From positions 1,054,001-1,118,000 of the forward strand of contig NC_007354.1 of NCBI RefSeq assembly GCF_000012565.1: a stretch of DNA of 64,000 nt, in the 5' to 3' direction. The notes beneath the pieces are model-generated. The model did no database searches, was not told the DNA's origin, and saw only the letters and a list, made by a program, of their open reading frames with translations. Both the position numbers and the translations under genes were made by a program. This DNA is from Ehrlichia canis str. Jake. GTDB taxonomy: Bacteria > Pseudomonadota > Alphaproteobacteria > Rickettsiales > Anaplasmataceae. Of the stretch, positions 9,939 to 19,494 are shown piece by piece. Every line of letters starts with the position of its first letter. Position 1 is the first letter of the stretch.

Positions 9939-12929
9939 CTATGATACTTTGCTTACCCGATTTTCTTTCACTTTTTGAACAGATGATTTGTTTTTAACAT
10001 TGTCTTTCTTTGTCAACTTAGTATCAAATACCTGCAATACTCTCTTCAATAAACTAGGAGTTAAAATAGACATTAAATTAACTGATAAATCATGATCTTT
10101 ATCTGTACCTTTTACCTTATAATCTATAGCAATGACACCGCGACTTTGGCCTCCTGTTAACAATTTCCCAATAATCGGAGTTTGCCATATAATTTTATTA
10201 ATGACATATGCAGGAATTATTTGTCCTTTTATATCAAACATATTTGTATCTACATTAAGTTCTCCACCTAAACTAATGCCCAATTCAGATCCTTCCATCC
10301 ACGATTCATCTATATTTACTAAGTTATCTTGATAAGTAAATGGTACATTTAATGTATTGAAATATATGCCTTTACCATTTAATGTATTAACAACCCCCTT
10401 TAGTGACGATAAAGTCAATATTTGTGCTAAGATGGAAGCATTGACAAGATGAAAATTTGTCAATGAAAACATACCATGAGTAACATCATTAGTATTTATT
10501 GGATACATATAAAAAGATAATTTTCCTTTATTTATAACATCTAAAATGTTCAATGCACGAAGAAGTTCTCCAGCATTATTAGTACTTATCTCCAGTCCAA
10601 TAGGACCATATTCCATATTAAAATTACCACTATCTACAAAATCACCTGTTAACTTAATTATACGATAAACACCACCATCACGCTCTAATTTAAAATCTAT
10701 ATTCTTAGTTATAACATCATTTTTCATTATAACACGATCTACATTAACCTGAACATTAGCCTGTTTTATAACAGATCTACCTTTCATAACATCAGTAAAA
10801 TCAAAAGCACTTAAATCCAAAGATTTACCAAACACTTTTACCGCTATAGAATCTTCATTTTTCTTCAATTCAGCTTTAACATCTGTATTTTCTAACTTCA
10901 CCTTATTTAATAACAATTCTATATTATTTCCTACTCTACCGCTTAACTCTATATCTATATTATCTCCAACTATAGATGCATTCCCTATTTTCACTTCATT
11001 TTTATCTTTAAATGAAGCAAAAAACTTTACAACACTATTAAAGTTTTTCTTTGCTAAACCATTAAAGTAAATTTTTAGATGAGCAAGATCAATATCTCCT
11101 GTAATATCAGTATTATCACCATCAGTATCCCACTGAAGATTGGATCTCATTATTCCTGAACAATTTTCATAATCAAAAACCCCTAATCTCTTCACATTCT
11201 CAGTTGAAATATACCCTGTAAATGCATAGTGAGATTTATAGTTATTTTGTAAATTTTTACTAATCTTTAAAGACATAGGATAACCATTCATATGGCCTTG
11301 AGCATCTATATTAACATCGTTATCATGCAGAATAATATCAACTTTCGTATCATAAACATCAAAAGCACTCAAAATACTATCTGCCTTAAAAGATTCAACT
11401 AGTGTATGTATATCAGACTCATAATCTATAACATCATCATTTAACAAATTAAATATCTTAAAATTAAAGGTAGTAAAGGCATTGCCAAAAATTTTCTTAT
11501 CATCAAGTGGGATAAACTCTTTATCATCTACTGCTAAATATAATTGTTTTACATTACTAACAGAATTCCCACTGATATTCATTACTGCATTTGTATCCCT
11601 TAAATCCTCTATCGCTAATATTCCATCCTTAACAACCATTCCCTTAAAATCTGAATTATCAGAAGTAATAATAAATTTATTGTCATACAAATACAATTTC
11701 CCATGTACTATACGTACTGGATCAAAATTGTCATTGAATTTTATTAAAACATTTTTTATATCTGCATTAACATTGTAACTTGAAAGATCATTATAAAGAA
11801 AAATATTATCCCATTTTCCTTTAATTTGAAGCTTAAGATCACTAATTTTTCCTTCTTTGACATTAGTACAATACCAATGATTTAAATCAGGATATAAGTT
11901 AGCAACCCAGTAATTACAAAGCACTTCTGGAGATACAACATCAATGTTAAAATTCAAGTTTACGCTTTCATCATCAATCACTCCATTTGCAACTATTTTA
12001 CTCTGATCCAATAACACAAAGAAATTCTTTACTGACAGAATATCATTTTGATATACTAATCTTGTCCTAAAATCATGAACGTAACACTTACGTGAAGAGA
12101 CACAAGGAATGACACCTTTTATACTTTGAACATTAACATCACCATATGTGATTTTATCATACTCATCAATCTTCAATACAACATCACCACTAAAATTCAA
12201 ATTGTCGTATAATGGAAGTTGAGTATTCAAATTACCTAAATACCCCAATATATTAGTACTAAAATTACCATATGACATCTCAAGAGACATTATACCCTTA
12301 TAATGTTCATGCACTGTCATACTGACAAAAGAATTATCACTTTCTAAATTGAAATCAATAGTATTTTTATCATATCCTTTACTTATTTTCATATTAAGTT
12401 GCTTTATTATCAAATCTTCTTTGCCACTTTTAGCAAGAACAGCATTACTAATAAAGACTGGTATATCTAGTTTTATTGCATTCAGTAAAATATCCTTTAC
12501 AGCTTTTATAAAATTTTCTATAAGATTTACTTCAACTTTTTTTTCAATATCATAAAATTCAATACGTACTTTAGGAATATCAATATAAGAGAAATCACAA
12601 TTTCCCCATAAAAATAATATTCCCACTCTAGAATACAATAAGAATTCAGGTATGGTAATATCTGCTCCAAACTTAGCATTCTTAATAGTCAGATCTTGTG
12701 ATGATAGAATAAAATTCTCACTTTTGTTTTGCCAAGTCAGTGTAGTCTTCCCTATATTTATTTCTGAATCAGGAAAAACTGTAGCAAGCTTATGTTTTAT
12801 ATAAAAATTTAAGAACTTTGCATTAATATCTATAATATCTTTATCACGAATATAGAGGTAAGATAGACTACATCCTATAGAAATAATTAGTATACAAAAC
12901 AACTTTATAAATTTTTTTTTTTTTAGCAT
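9939..12929 (-). CDS. AsmA-like / YhdP-type large envelope protein (996 aa)
   Basis: The protein has one N-terminal signal-anchor helix (about residues 8-27), a very long beta-rich repetitive body and a conserved C-terminal AsmA-like region. The latter is visible as GKGIYFNTLNVPF, GSELGISLGGEL and GQIIPAYVINKI followed by GKLLTGGQSRGVIAIDYKVKG. Members of this superfamily span the periplasm and are linked to phospholipid transport to the outer membrane. In an Ehrlichia, which lacks lipopolysaccharide, such a role is inferred, not shown. The ATG at 12929 is preferred over a GTG at 12938. Codons 2-6 contain a run of 13 adenines, a slippage-prone tract right behind the start. Its rnhA neighbour lies upstream on the same strand with a gap of about 110 bases. 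Confidence 0.88.
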   Translation of the reverse strand: MLKKKKFIKLFCILIISIGCSLSYLYIRDKDIIDINAKFLNFYIKHKLATVFPDSEINIGKTTLTWQNKSENFILSSQDLTIKNAKFGADITIPEFLLYSRVGILFLWGNCDFSYIDIPKVRIEFYDIEKKVEVNLIENFIKAVKDILLNAIKLDIPVFISNAVLAKSGKEDLIIKQLNMKISKGYDKNTIDFNLESDNSFVSMTVHEHYKGIMSLEMSYGNFSTNILGYLGNLNTQLPLYDNLNFSGDVVLKIDEYDKITYGDVNVQSIKGVIPCVSSRKCYVHDFRTRLVYQNDILSVKNFFVLLDQSKIVANGVIDDESVNLNFNIDVVSPEVLCNYWVANLYPDLNHWYCTNVKEGKISDLKLQIKGKWDNIFLYNDLSSYNVNADIKNVLIKFNDNFDPVRIVHGKLYLYDNKFIITSDNSDFKGMVVKDGILAIEDLRDTNAVMNISGNSVSNVKQLYLAVDDKEFIPLDDKKIFGNAFTTFNFKIFNLLNDDVIDYESDIHTLVESFKADSILSAFDVYDTKVDIILHDNDVNIDAQGHMNGYPMSLKISKNLQNNYKSHYAFTGYISTENVKRLGVFDYENCSGIMRSNLQWDTDGDNTDITGDIDLAHLKIYFNGLAKKNFNSVVKFFASFKDKNEVKIGNASIVGDNIDIELSGRVGNNIELLLNKVKLENTDVKAELKKNEDSIAVKVFGKSLDLSAFDFTDVMKGRSVIKQANVQVNVDRVIMKNDVITKNIDFKLERDGGVYRIIKLTGDFVDSGNFNMEYGPIGLEISTNNAGELLRALNILDVINKGKLSFYMYPINTNDVTHGMFSLTNFHLVNASILAQILTLSSLKGVVNTLNGKGIYFNTLNVPFTYQDNLVNIDESWMEGSELGISLGGELNVDTNMFDIKGQIIPAYVINKIIWQTPIIGKLLTGGQSRGVIAIDYKVKGTDKDHDLSVNLMSILTPSLLKRVLQVFDTKLTKKDNVKNKSSVQKVKENRVSKVS

Positions 12930-13041
12930 AATAAACACTAAATTAATATACAGAGGTATTATCTACACAACACTACTTAAAAAGACACCCATACTTATCA
13001 CATTGATCTAATACTTTTAGAAACGCAAATACAAACAGATT

Positions 13042-13482
13042 TCATTTACTAATCTGACTACGTGCAAGTATATCTGCTTTTTGATTATACAAATTTCCTG
13101 CATGAGCTTTAACCCAGTACCAAGTCACATTATGAAAACTGGCAAGACTATCTAGTTCCAACCACAACTCCAAATTTTTTACAGGAAGTTTGCTAGCAGT
13201 TCTCCACCCATTAATTTTCCATTTTTCAATCCACAATGTAATACCATCTTTAACATATATGCTATCAGTATACAAATCAACATTATATGCTACTTTCAAA
13301 AATTTTAGAGCTTCAATAACTGCTGTCAACTCCATCCTATTATTAGTAGTATCCGGATTATTACCACAAATTGTTCTCTCATTCTTATCAAACAACAAAA
13401 TTGCGCCCCATCCTCCAGGACCAGGGTTACCAGAACATGCCCCATCAGTATAAATCACTACTTTATTTAGTTCATCTTTCAT
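13042..13482 (-). CDS. rnhA: Ribonuclease HI
   Basis: RNase HI degrades the RNA strand of RNA:DNA hybrids during replication and R-loop removal. The four acidic catalytic residues are present: Asp13 in [18 protein letters not shown], Glu51 in [13 protein letters not shown], Asp73 in [12 protein letters not shown] and Asp137 in NQKADILAR. The catalytic His127 is in KAHAGN. The basic protrusion ([13 protein letters not shown]) is also present, so it is a complete E. coli-type enzyme of 146 aa. It is followed about 110 bases later by the AsmA-like gene on the same strand and may share its transcript. Confidence 0.98.
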   Translation of the reverse strand: MKDELNKVVIYTDGACSGNPGPGGWGAILLFDKNERTICGNNPDTTNNRMELTAVIEALKFLKVAYNVDLYTDSIYVKDGITLWIEKWKINGWRTASKLPVKNLELWLELDSLASFHNVTWYWVKAHAGNLYNQKADILARSQISK

Positions 13483-14749
13483 GTAATATATTTAATAACC
13501 TTGATCTCAAGAGTAACATCTAATATTCACTATATCAATACTGAAAACACAGACACCTATTGGACAATCCAAAGAAATATGCTCTGCTTTTTTAAAAATT
13601 TTATCAGTAAATTTATTTTAAGTAGATGCACTAAGTATATACGAATTAACCACTTTTTAATCTACATTAAGAAATGTCAAAAGATTATAAATAACTACCT
13701 ACAGCAGATAACATATAATGGATAACTACATAACTTGCAATAACATTTTCACGCTTAAAAAACATTTAATAAAACTTTAAACTTATATTTAACATATATA
13801 AAAAAACACTAACAATCTATACACTAAGGAATATCACAACAGTCATCACTTATATAGTTTTATGCTAACAGTAATATCAATGTTTTAACCTAGCAATAAA
13901 ATTTAAACTACAAATAAGTTAAACATTATATCTTAAAAGAGAAAATCTGAAGTAAATTAGTATTTAGTTTATAAATTACACTATATAAACACCTATGTAT
14001 TCCAATTCTATAGTAAACGCAAGTTATGTTAATTTAATCATGTGTCATCAAAAATGTAAATCTTTTATATAAGTTTCAAAATACACAATAACTAAACTCG
14101 ATATTTGCATGATTCAACAACACTTTTGAAATTCCTAACAAAATTTTACACTCTGTATTCATAAATAAGGACTACATAATTTTAAATATTATAAAAAGCA
14201 CAGAAAATACATTACAGCCTGATAAAATTTATATATATCAAGCAAAACAACTCCAGTCACTAAAAGCATAATGTATCTTAAACTTACTATATATTAAGCT
14301 ATTACTATTCTACAAGAAGGAAAAAACTTTAGTAAAAATATACTAATAAATCTATAAAATCACATCCAATATATCGAATCAAAACAAATTAATTCAATAA
14401 TTATAAATAAAACAATACAGCACTACATATTTTTTGCATTAAACTACTATGCCATTATAGATAACACTATTCAAAATAAAAAAATACACGTTAAAAGAAA
14501 AGCATTATAGCTTAGATAATTTTCAAAATCAGATTTCAGTAAAAATGAAAGTCACATATTAAACTGTTAATACACAATAACAACAATTTATAATCACATC
14601 AATACATCAATGAGTAAAAATCTTATATTTGTCATTTCAAAGAATTCAAATATACTTTCTATAACAATATGATTATCAGCATCATAATATATATACGAGT
14701 ATCATTATATTAACCAATCAACTTTTATTAGAAAAAAAGTTTTACTTTA
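13483..14749. other. Long intergenic region with no supported gene
   Basis: About 1.3 kb of A-rich (plus strand) DNA with stops in all frames every few codons. A 74-codon frame at 13501-13725 starts with TTG, has no ribosome-binding site and lacks coding character. No RNA gene is recognised. Confidence 0.4.
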
Positions 14750-15270
14750 AACAAATATTAATGTATAATTAAGTACAGTATGGGTATAGTAAGTTAAGCC
14801 TGTATAAGCGTACTTTAAACTTATAAATAGCATTTTAGTTTATGTAGCTTTAAAATATTATAGTAGCATCTGTTGCTTTATTAAAACTAATATGTATTGT
14901 AATAGGTGCTACTGATCTTTGGTAGTTTCTATTTATTCCTTGTCATTTTATCGAATTAACAATCGGCATATTACAGTGCTGTTGTATAATAATTTCAGTG
15001 CGTTTTTTTACTAAATGAAAACGTATCTTTTTCTTCAGTAGCACATTTTTTTATGTTATGTATAGGACTAACACAGTTATTTTATTGTTGCCGGTAATTT
15101 AATTTGAAACGTTTTTCTTATACGGTAAAGGATATATAGTAATATCAACAAGTGAGGCAAACACTTTCAATATTTACTTTATTAACATATATGGTTACTC
15201 ATGAAATAACACGTTTGTACCAGCAAAACAAGTGTAACTTTATATTTTTTAGCTTAATAAAGGTAAAAAA
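14750..15270 (+). promoter_or_regulatory. Atypical T/G-rich leader before the Ser/Thr-rich gene
   Basis: Base composition flips at about 14.75 kb from A/C-rich to T/G-rich on the plus strand and stays so up to the gene at 15271, with no coding frame. A 9-base stem (GTAGCATCT at 14863-14871 with AGGTGCTAC at 14904-14912, one G-U pair) lies in it. This suggests a long 5' untranslated region or a non-coding RNA, but neither is shown. No tmRNA, RNase P RNA, 4.5S or tRNA signature is present. Confidence 0.35.
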
Positions 15271-16332
15271 ATGCCAACACAAACTACTGAAACATTCAGT
15301 TCAACAGTATCTACTGCAGTAGAAAGTACCACTAGTTCAGCATCAACAGTTACAGGGCATAATACTCTTAACACTATTACTGACACAGCAAGTACAGTAA
15401 CATCCGCTATAACAGACATTGCTTCTAGTACACTAACCTCAATCACAAATTATACATCAAATACTATTAACGCTACTTCTGAAGTGATAACCACAGCCGT
15501 ATCTTCCGTAGCAGAAACCACTGCTAGCATAGCAACTACAGTTATGAATGCTACATCAAGTGCTGTTAGCACAGCTGCTAACGCAACAAGTTCAGTAATA
15601 TCTACTGCAGCAGAAAACGTCACTACTGCACTAACTACATCTACAGAAATCTTGTCAAATATTACTAGCACAGCTGTTAACGCAACAAGTTCAGCAATAT
15701 CTACTGCAGCAGAAAACGTCACTACTGCACTAACTACAGCCATAGAAACTGCCACAAATATTGCTAACACCGCTATTAACACAACGTCTAGCATAGCTAA
15801 CACTATACCAAGAACATCACGTTCTACAACAACATACACTGCACAAAGTTCAGATCATCATTTGAAAATTGTAGCAGCAACTTTGTTTGCAATAGTATTG
15901 ATACTGATAGCAATAACATTAATAGTAAATCTAAATAGAAAATGCAACAAGGATAGGACGCGTAGAAATAGTGATGAAGAGATACAAGCACTGCTACAGC
16001 TGGTAAGCACAGTAGATAGATCTGCAGGTTCAGAAACACAAAATGTAGGACTAGATAGTTTCACAATGGAAAACCAAGAGGAATTATTATATGAGCCAAG
16101 AAGAAGATCACCATATCAGGAATTTATTGCTTTTGAAGATGGTAGTATATTACCAGTTTCTAGAAGATGTACAAATAGGGAACCGATTACAGCTGTTATA
16201 ATGGTATCAGAAGACTCTGATGAAGAAGATCAAGAACATGAATCACATGACACATCTGATGATGGTACAATACCTGGTAGCGTTACTGAGCCAATGATAC
16301 AATATCATTGCAATAAACATGCAAAAAAATAG
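15271..16332 (+). CDS. Ser/Thr/Ala-rich repeat protein with one membrane helix and acidic tail (353 aa)
   Basis: The ATG at 15271 follows a good AAAGG site. Residues 1-198 are extremely rich in T, S, A and N and contain nine N-x-S/T sequons. Part of this domain is a 33-residue tandem repeat coded by near-identical DNA (15568-15639 and 15667-15738, period 99 bases). One membrane helix follows (about 200-219), then a basic RKCNKDRTRRN segment and a 125-residue acidic tail with DSDEEDQE. No N-terminal signal peptide is present. No sequon occurs after the helix. The layout is that of a mucin-like single-pass protein. Ehrlichia tandem-repeat proteins are known secreted effectors, but this one does not match any I can name. 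Confidence 0.85.
   Translation: MPTQTTETFSSTVSTAVESTTSSASTVTGHNTLNTITDTASTVTSAITDIASSTLTSITNYTSNTINATSEVITTAVSSVAETTASIATTVMNATSSAVSTAANATSSVISTAAENVTTALTTSTEILSNITSTAVNATSSAISTAAENVTTALTTAIETATNIANTAINTTSSIANTIPRTSRSTTTYTAQSSDHHLKIVAATLFAIVLILIAITLIVNLNRKCNKDRTRRNSDEEIQALLQLVSTVDRSAGSETQNVGLDSFTMENQEELLYEPRRRSPYQEFIAFEDGSILPVSRRCTNREPITAVIMVSEDSDEEDQEHESHDTSDDGTIPGSVTEPMIQYHCNKHAKK
15568..15738 (+). repeat. In-frame 99-base tandem repeat in the Ser/Thr-rich gene
   Basis: Bases 15568-15639 recur at 15667-15738 with two visible substitutions (gct to gtt and gta to gca). The intervening 27 bases complete a 33-codon period. The repeat encodes a block with AT/VSTAAENVTTALTT character, so copy-number change would leave the frame open. 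Confidence 0.9.
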
Positions 16333-16458
16333 ATTACGTTAACAGTACAACATCAAATTGTAATACCTAGTTATCGTAATACTAAATCTACACGTAATTT
16401 TTGATTTTGTAATTGAACAACAAACGAAATTTGTAGATTTAATGGAATAAACTATTAA

Positions 16459-16788
16459 GTAATCTACCACTTATTTAGATATTTCATAAACATTTTAGTA
16501 CTTGCATACTAACTTTTTGCATTCGCAGCTTATGTTTATAGAAATTATTATCATCGTCATGGAACTGGTCGTTACATAACAGTCGTGGAAGAGGAGAGTC
16601 AATATCCACGCCAATTATTAGGATCTCTTATGGATGAATCCCTTTCTGATTCAGTATTTGAAGAAGAAGAAACTGCAAGTGATTCAATTTTACAAACAAA
16701 CCACACATCAAGTCCAAGTACAACTTTATCTGTATTATCTGATACACTAGAAAATCTAGAAGAAAAACATTGCACAACTAGACTATAG
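16459..16788 (+). pseudogene. Remnant of a membrane-helix/acidic-tail gene, with an in-frame stop inside the helix
   Basis: The open frame 16585-16788 (GTG start, 67 aa) has no ribosome-binding site, but its frame continues upstream through a run reading YFINILVLAY, one TAA at 16510-16512, then LFAFAAYVYRN and a basic segment. Together these make one 19-residue membrane helix interrupted by a single stop. The tail is acidic (FEEEE) and Ser/Thr-rich, as in the genes on either side at 15271 and 17250. The Ser/Thr-rich ectodomain expected before the helix is missing. I read this as a decayed member of the same family; expression of just the tail from GTG remains possible. Confidence 0.6.
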
Positions 16789-17249
16789 AAACTAAAACTC
16801 AGATATTTTATACATTTTCATTCAACTATCTATTCAGTTACATTAAAAGTAAAACTACATTCTCCAATACACAGTACACCAAAAATGTACTAATTCTATA
16901 ATCAAAAAACTACAGCGTCATATTAATAATACTTAAGAATTTTACATTTTTAAACACACTAAAGTTATATTTAAATAATAACATCTAATACAGAACTACA
17001 TATAGATAAGCGCGCATCATACAAATATAAATCTTTCACAGGGATAATATATTAAATATAAAATATAAATAACTAACTAATTAGGTAGTATTAACTTACT
17101 ATTAGCAAATATTTTTATATAAATTAAAAAAGTATATTTTACTTTTACCAATTGAACTATTTAAAATAATATAAGTAAAAAAACTTATATCTATAAGCGG
17201 TAATCTAAATAAAAATCTTAACATATTGAATTTTAAATTCAGGTAAACT
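16789..17249. other. Intergenic, nothing recognised
   Basis: About 460 bases of A/T-rich DNA between the remnant and the next Ser/Thr-rich gene. A reasonable AGGT ribosome-binding site sits at its right end for the gene at 17250. Confidence 0.4.
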
Positions 17250-17825
17250 ATGGACAATAATACTACAACGAACACAAGCACATCAGCTAATGCTACAGAA
17301 AGTACTACTAATACTTCTACTACATCTTTACAAAACCTTACTCAGTCTACACTAAATTCTACAGCAAACAACATAACACAATGTACAACATCTTCAACAA
17401 GTAATAGTACAACACCTTTAACAAGTAATAGCACAACTCCTACTAGTACTACAAGTAACACATCATCTCACATCAGCATTTTTATATTTTTTGCATTTGC
17501 CATATTGGCATTTGCTTTTATATTACGCTTATTACGTAATAGATTTAGGTGTAATGATAACAGTACTACTAACCATGATACAGCAAGAACTACACATCAA
17601 AATAAAGAAAATGTAAAACTTACATCCAACACACGATCTCAAAATGAACAAAACCAAGATCCAGATCCAGATCCAGCACCACAAACCCCACAACATTATG
17701 ATTATTCCAGTTTTAGATCAGAATTTAGTGATAATGATCCACCTATTACACTACCTTCTACAGATTTAGCTTTACAACCACCTGACAGTATACAGCCTTA
17801 CTGTACTGAAGAACACACTCTATAA
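17250..17825 (+). CDS. Thr/Asn/Ser-rich protein with one membrane helix (191 aa)
   Basis: The ATG at 17250 is preceded by AGGT. Residues 1-74 consist almost only of T, S and N and hold eleven N-x-S/T sequons. One membrane helix follows (about 75-93, Phe/Ala/Ile-rich), then a basic RLLRNRFRC segment and a polar tail containing a DPDPDPAP run and acidic patches; only one sequon lies in the tail. There is no signal peptide. Architecture matches the gene at 15271 and the minus-strand genes at 26954 and 28377, although direct sequence identity is low apart from composition. Function is unknown; a secreted, membrane-inserted host-interface protein is an inference. Confidence 0.82.
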   Translation: MDNNTTTNTSTSANATESTTNTSTTSLQNLTQSTLNSTANNITQCTTSSTSNSTTPLTSNSTTPTSTTSNTSSHISIFIFFAFAILAFAFILRLLRNRFRCNDNSTTNHDTARTTHQNKENVKLTSNTRSQNEQNQDPDPDPAPQTPQHYDYSSFRSEFSDNDPPITLPSTDLALQPPDSIQPYCTEEHTL

Positions 17826-19494
17826 TATTTTAAAGAGATATCCACTCTCCCTATATATTGGGGTTATCCAATCAGCAAATCCTATTAAAATCATTCAGAC
17901 AAATAAGTTGTATTACTTTGCATAAGTTCCTTCAGAGATACAATATTGCTAGCTATTGTTTTCTCTGATTGAACTAATGTTTAGATGAAATTTTACTAAA
18001 AAATTAAGAATTAACAAATATACATTAACTAAAATCAATTACTTCATCTGTACAAGTCACAACTATCATGCATATACTAAAATTTTGGTCGACACATATA
18101 TAAATTTAAGCAGTTTATTTTGCTCAATACTATAAAATCATAGTTATTAAGATACAAAATACACTAAACTACTGACTTATTAATAACCAACTAATTATGT
18201 CTCACTTTAAAAAATATCAGAAATCAAAAAACTTACTTTCTATCTGGAAAACTCACAGAAAACATCACCTTTACTATACACACTGATTTTTTTTATTACA
18301 CAATAAGTTATAATACTAGCAATTACAATTAGTATTGAAAAAGCCATTTATCTTACATTCCATAGCTTCATATACAGCATCTAATTCATCAGCCAAATAA
18401 TAACTAATAGCTTAATTATGCTAATTAACAGCAAAATATTCTATGCAAAAAAGTTTTACAATAGAATTGATCAGTAGAAGTTTACTGCATTTTTCTATTA
18501 AAAATTATTCTTGTTCCACATTATAAAAATAATGAATGCATATTTCCTATAATCTTGCATCTTTTTACTTAATCTCTTATGCTAGCTCTACTTATCTGCT
18601 ATATAAAAATACTTAATAGTAAAACAGATATATAACTAATAAAGAAAATATTTAAGTAATCAACAACATTGTCATATCAACATTATTTATAATACTGTTC
18701 TAAACCTACTTAAACTTAGTATTATATCATTTACACAATTGCTAAATCAGTAATACTATAAATAAAACATCTGTAATATACATATCCATTATACAAAATA
18801 AACAAATAATATCAGTTATACTTTAATAAATTTCACACTCCCATTTACAATACATAACAGAAGTATACATAAAAAGTTGAGCATGGATTTATCTTATAAC
18901 ATCCTATATTGTAATTTAGACAATATGTAGCAATCAGTAATTCATTTTAGACTATAAAACTACAAAGTAATAGAACAGATTAGAGAACTGTTTTACTATA
19001 GATATATTGATATAAAATATACACGGTACATACCATATATTAGAAAGGGTTATTAGTTCTATTTAAGAATATTATACCAAAAACTAAGATTAAGCTAATA
19101 TTTATAAACAAGCACTAAAAGACCAAAACTACAGCATACTAAGATAACATAAAATCCTATCAACTTGTTATGTCATAATAAAAATATCATACAACAAACT
19201 ATATAACGCAGCAGTAATTATACTAACTTCAGATAATTTATAGCATAATATTAACTGTATTCTAGGGTATAGAAATTTTATAGTAACTGCTACCTTATCA
19301 TATTAGAACTAAAACAAAAATAGCTTAAGCATACCTATCAAGACAAGATATTGTTACAGCAACCCATCAATCTATATTACAACTCCATTATTATGATGAA
19401 TAACTATAAAGACTTCTTTGTAAAATATAATATATTTCCATAGATTGTATTTTTTTGTTTACAATATCAATTACTAAAATCATTTAAATATTCT
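17826..19494. other. Long intergenic region upstream of mfd
   Basis: About 1.7 kb without a supported gene. A minus-strand 35-codon frame (18240-18347) begins with ATG and a hydrophobic helix like those of the small membrane proteins further right, but it is too short to call. The mfd promoter must lie near the right end; no clear -35/-10 is seen. Confidence 0.4.

Noticed and set aside
13501-13725. 74-codon plus-strand frame next to rnhA
   Set aside because: TTG start, no ribosome-binding site, and lysine/isoleucine/asparagine-rich composition as expected from random A/T-rich DNA.
15249-16064. Several minus-strand frames (65-129 codons) opposite the Ser/Thr-rich gene
   Set aside because: They are mirror images of the repetitive Thr/Ala codons (Val/Ala-rich read-outs) and have no start signals.
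18240-18347. 35-codon minus-strand frame with a hydrophobic helix
   Set aside because: Too short and without a ribosome-binding site; possibly a relic of a small membrane-protein gene, but evidence is thin.
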